Made by a program: the position numbers and the translations under genes. 64,000 nt of DNA from Lactobacillus corticis. GTDB lineage: Bacteria; Bacillota; Bacilli; Lactobacillales; Lactobacillaceae. Positions 63,981 to 64,000 of this stretch are shown piece by piece. Within the stretch, counting starts at the first letter, position 1, and each line of letters begins with the position of its first letter. The stretch is taken from contig NZ_BMAY01000002.1 of the NCBI RefSeq assembly GCF_018327645.1, positions 124,001 to 188,000 of the forward strand, given 5' to 3'. Below the pieces are notes generated by a model. That model ran no database searches, was not told where the DNA came from, and worked only from the letters and a program-made list of their open reading frames with translations.

Positions 63981-64000
63981 TGTGCTGTAAAAGTTATGCA

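Overview
The window is a stretch of chromosome from a low-GC Gram-positive lactic acid bacterium, most probably Lactobacillus sensu stricto (delbrueckii/acidophilus group). It carries the replication-origin block of that lineage: yidC-rnpA-rpmH running left, then dnaA-dnaN-yaaA-recF-gyrB-gyrA-rpsF-ssb-rpsR-gdpP-rplI-dnaB running right. It also has the tandem deoxyadenosine/deoxyguanosine kinase pair typical of acidophilus-type lactobacilli, a pyruvate oxidase, and many mesophilic transport genes. oriC lies at about 43.3-45.2 kb. Genes left of it are mostly on the minus strand and genes right of it mostly on the plus strand, so most are co-directional with replication.

Region by region. 1-3.0 kb: end of a BMP-type nucleoside ABC transporter operon (ATPase fragment plus two permeases). 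3.1-7.75 kb: AT-rich accessory block with a secreted matrixin-like zinc protease and a three-gene lactococcin-972-type bacteriocin cassette (precursor, large membrane protein, ATPase). 7.8-10.6 kb: an IS607-family element (serine recombinase TnpA plus TnpB) that appears to have landed between a nagB promoter with two NagR-like operators and the nagB gene. 10.8-13.7 kb: purine deoxynucleoside kinases and an AzgA-type purine permease. 13.8-16.6 kb: a second AT-rich island with an Rgg/MutR regulator, a small precursor-like peptide with four consecutive cysteines, and a dedicated ABC exporter. 16.6-19.2 kb: gene remnants and a small ABC transporter operon headed by an unlisted 38-codon ORF. 19.3-28.1 kb: ClC channel, PatB-type lyase with a DUF3737 protein, CPA2 antiporter, T-box-controlled OppA lipoprotein, FAD-linked oxidoreductase. 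28.4-31.9 kb: HAD phosphatase and a copper operon (two cupredoxin-like proteins plus a P1B ATPase) under CopY-type boxes. 32-43 kb: ClC channel, gnd, pyruvate oxidase, alpha-hydroxy-acid oxidase homologue, tRNA modification genes mnmG/mnmE, yidC, rnpA, rpmH. 43.2-57.8 kb: oriC and the replication/ribosomal block. 57.9-64 kb: ROK sugar kinase, DUF2974 hydrolase, PEP synthase with a full-consensus catabolite box, MgtC protein, and a tRNA-Thr.

How it fits together: the housekeeping part couples initiation (dnaA, dnaN, recF, gyrase, dnaB) with ribosomal proteins. Carbon and redox genes (pox, ppsA, ROK kinase) carry cre-like CcpA sites. The accessory parts look like competition functions: a bacteriocin cassette, a regulator-peptide-exporter island, copper defence and a secreted protease. 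The most interesting candidate for an undescribed system is the Rgg / Cys4-peptide / ABC exporter island at 13.8-16.6 kb.
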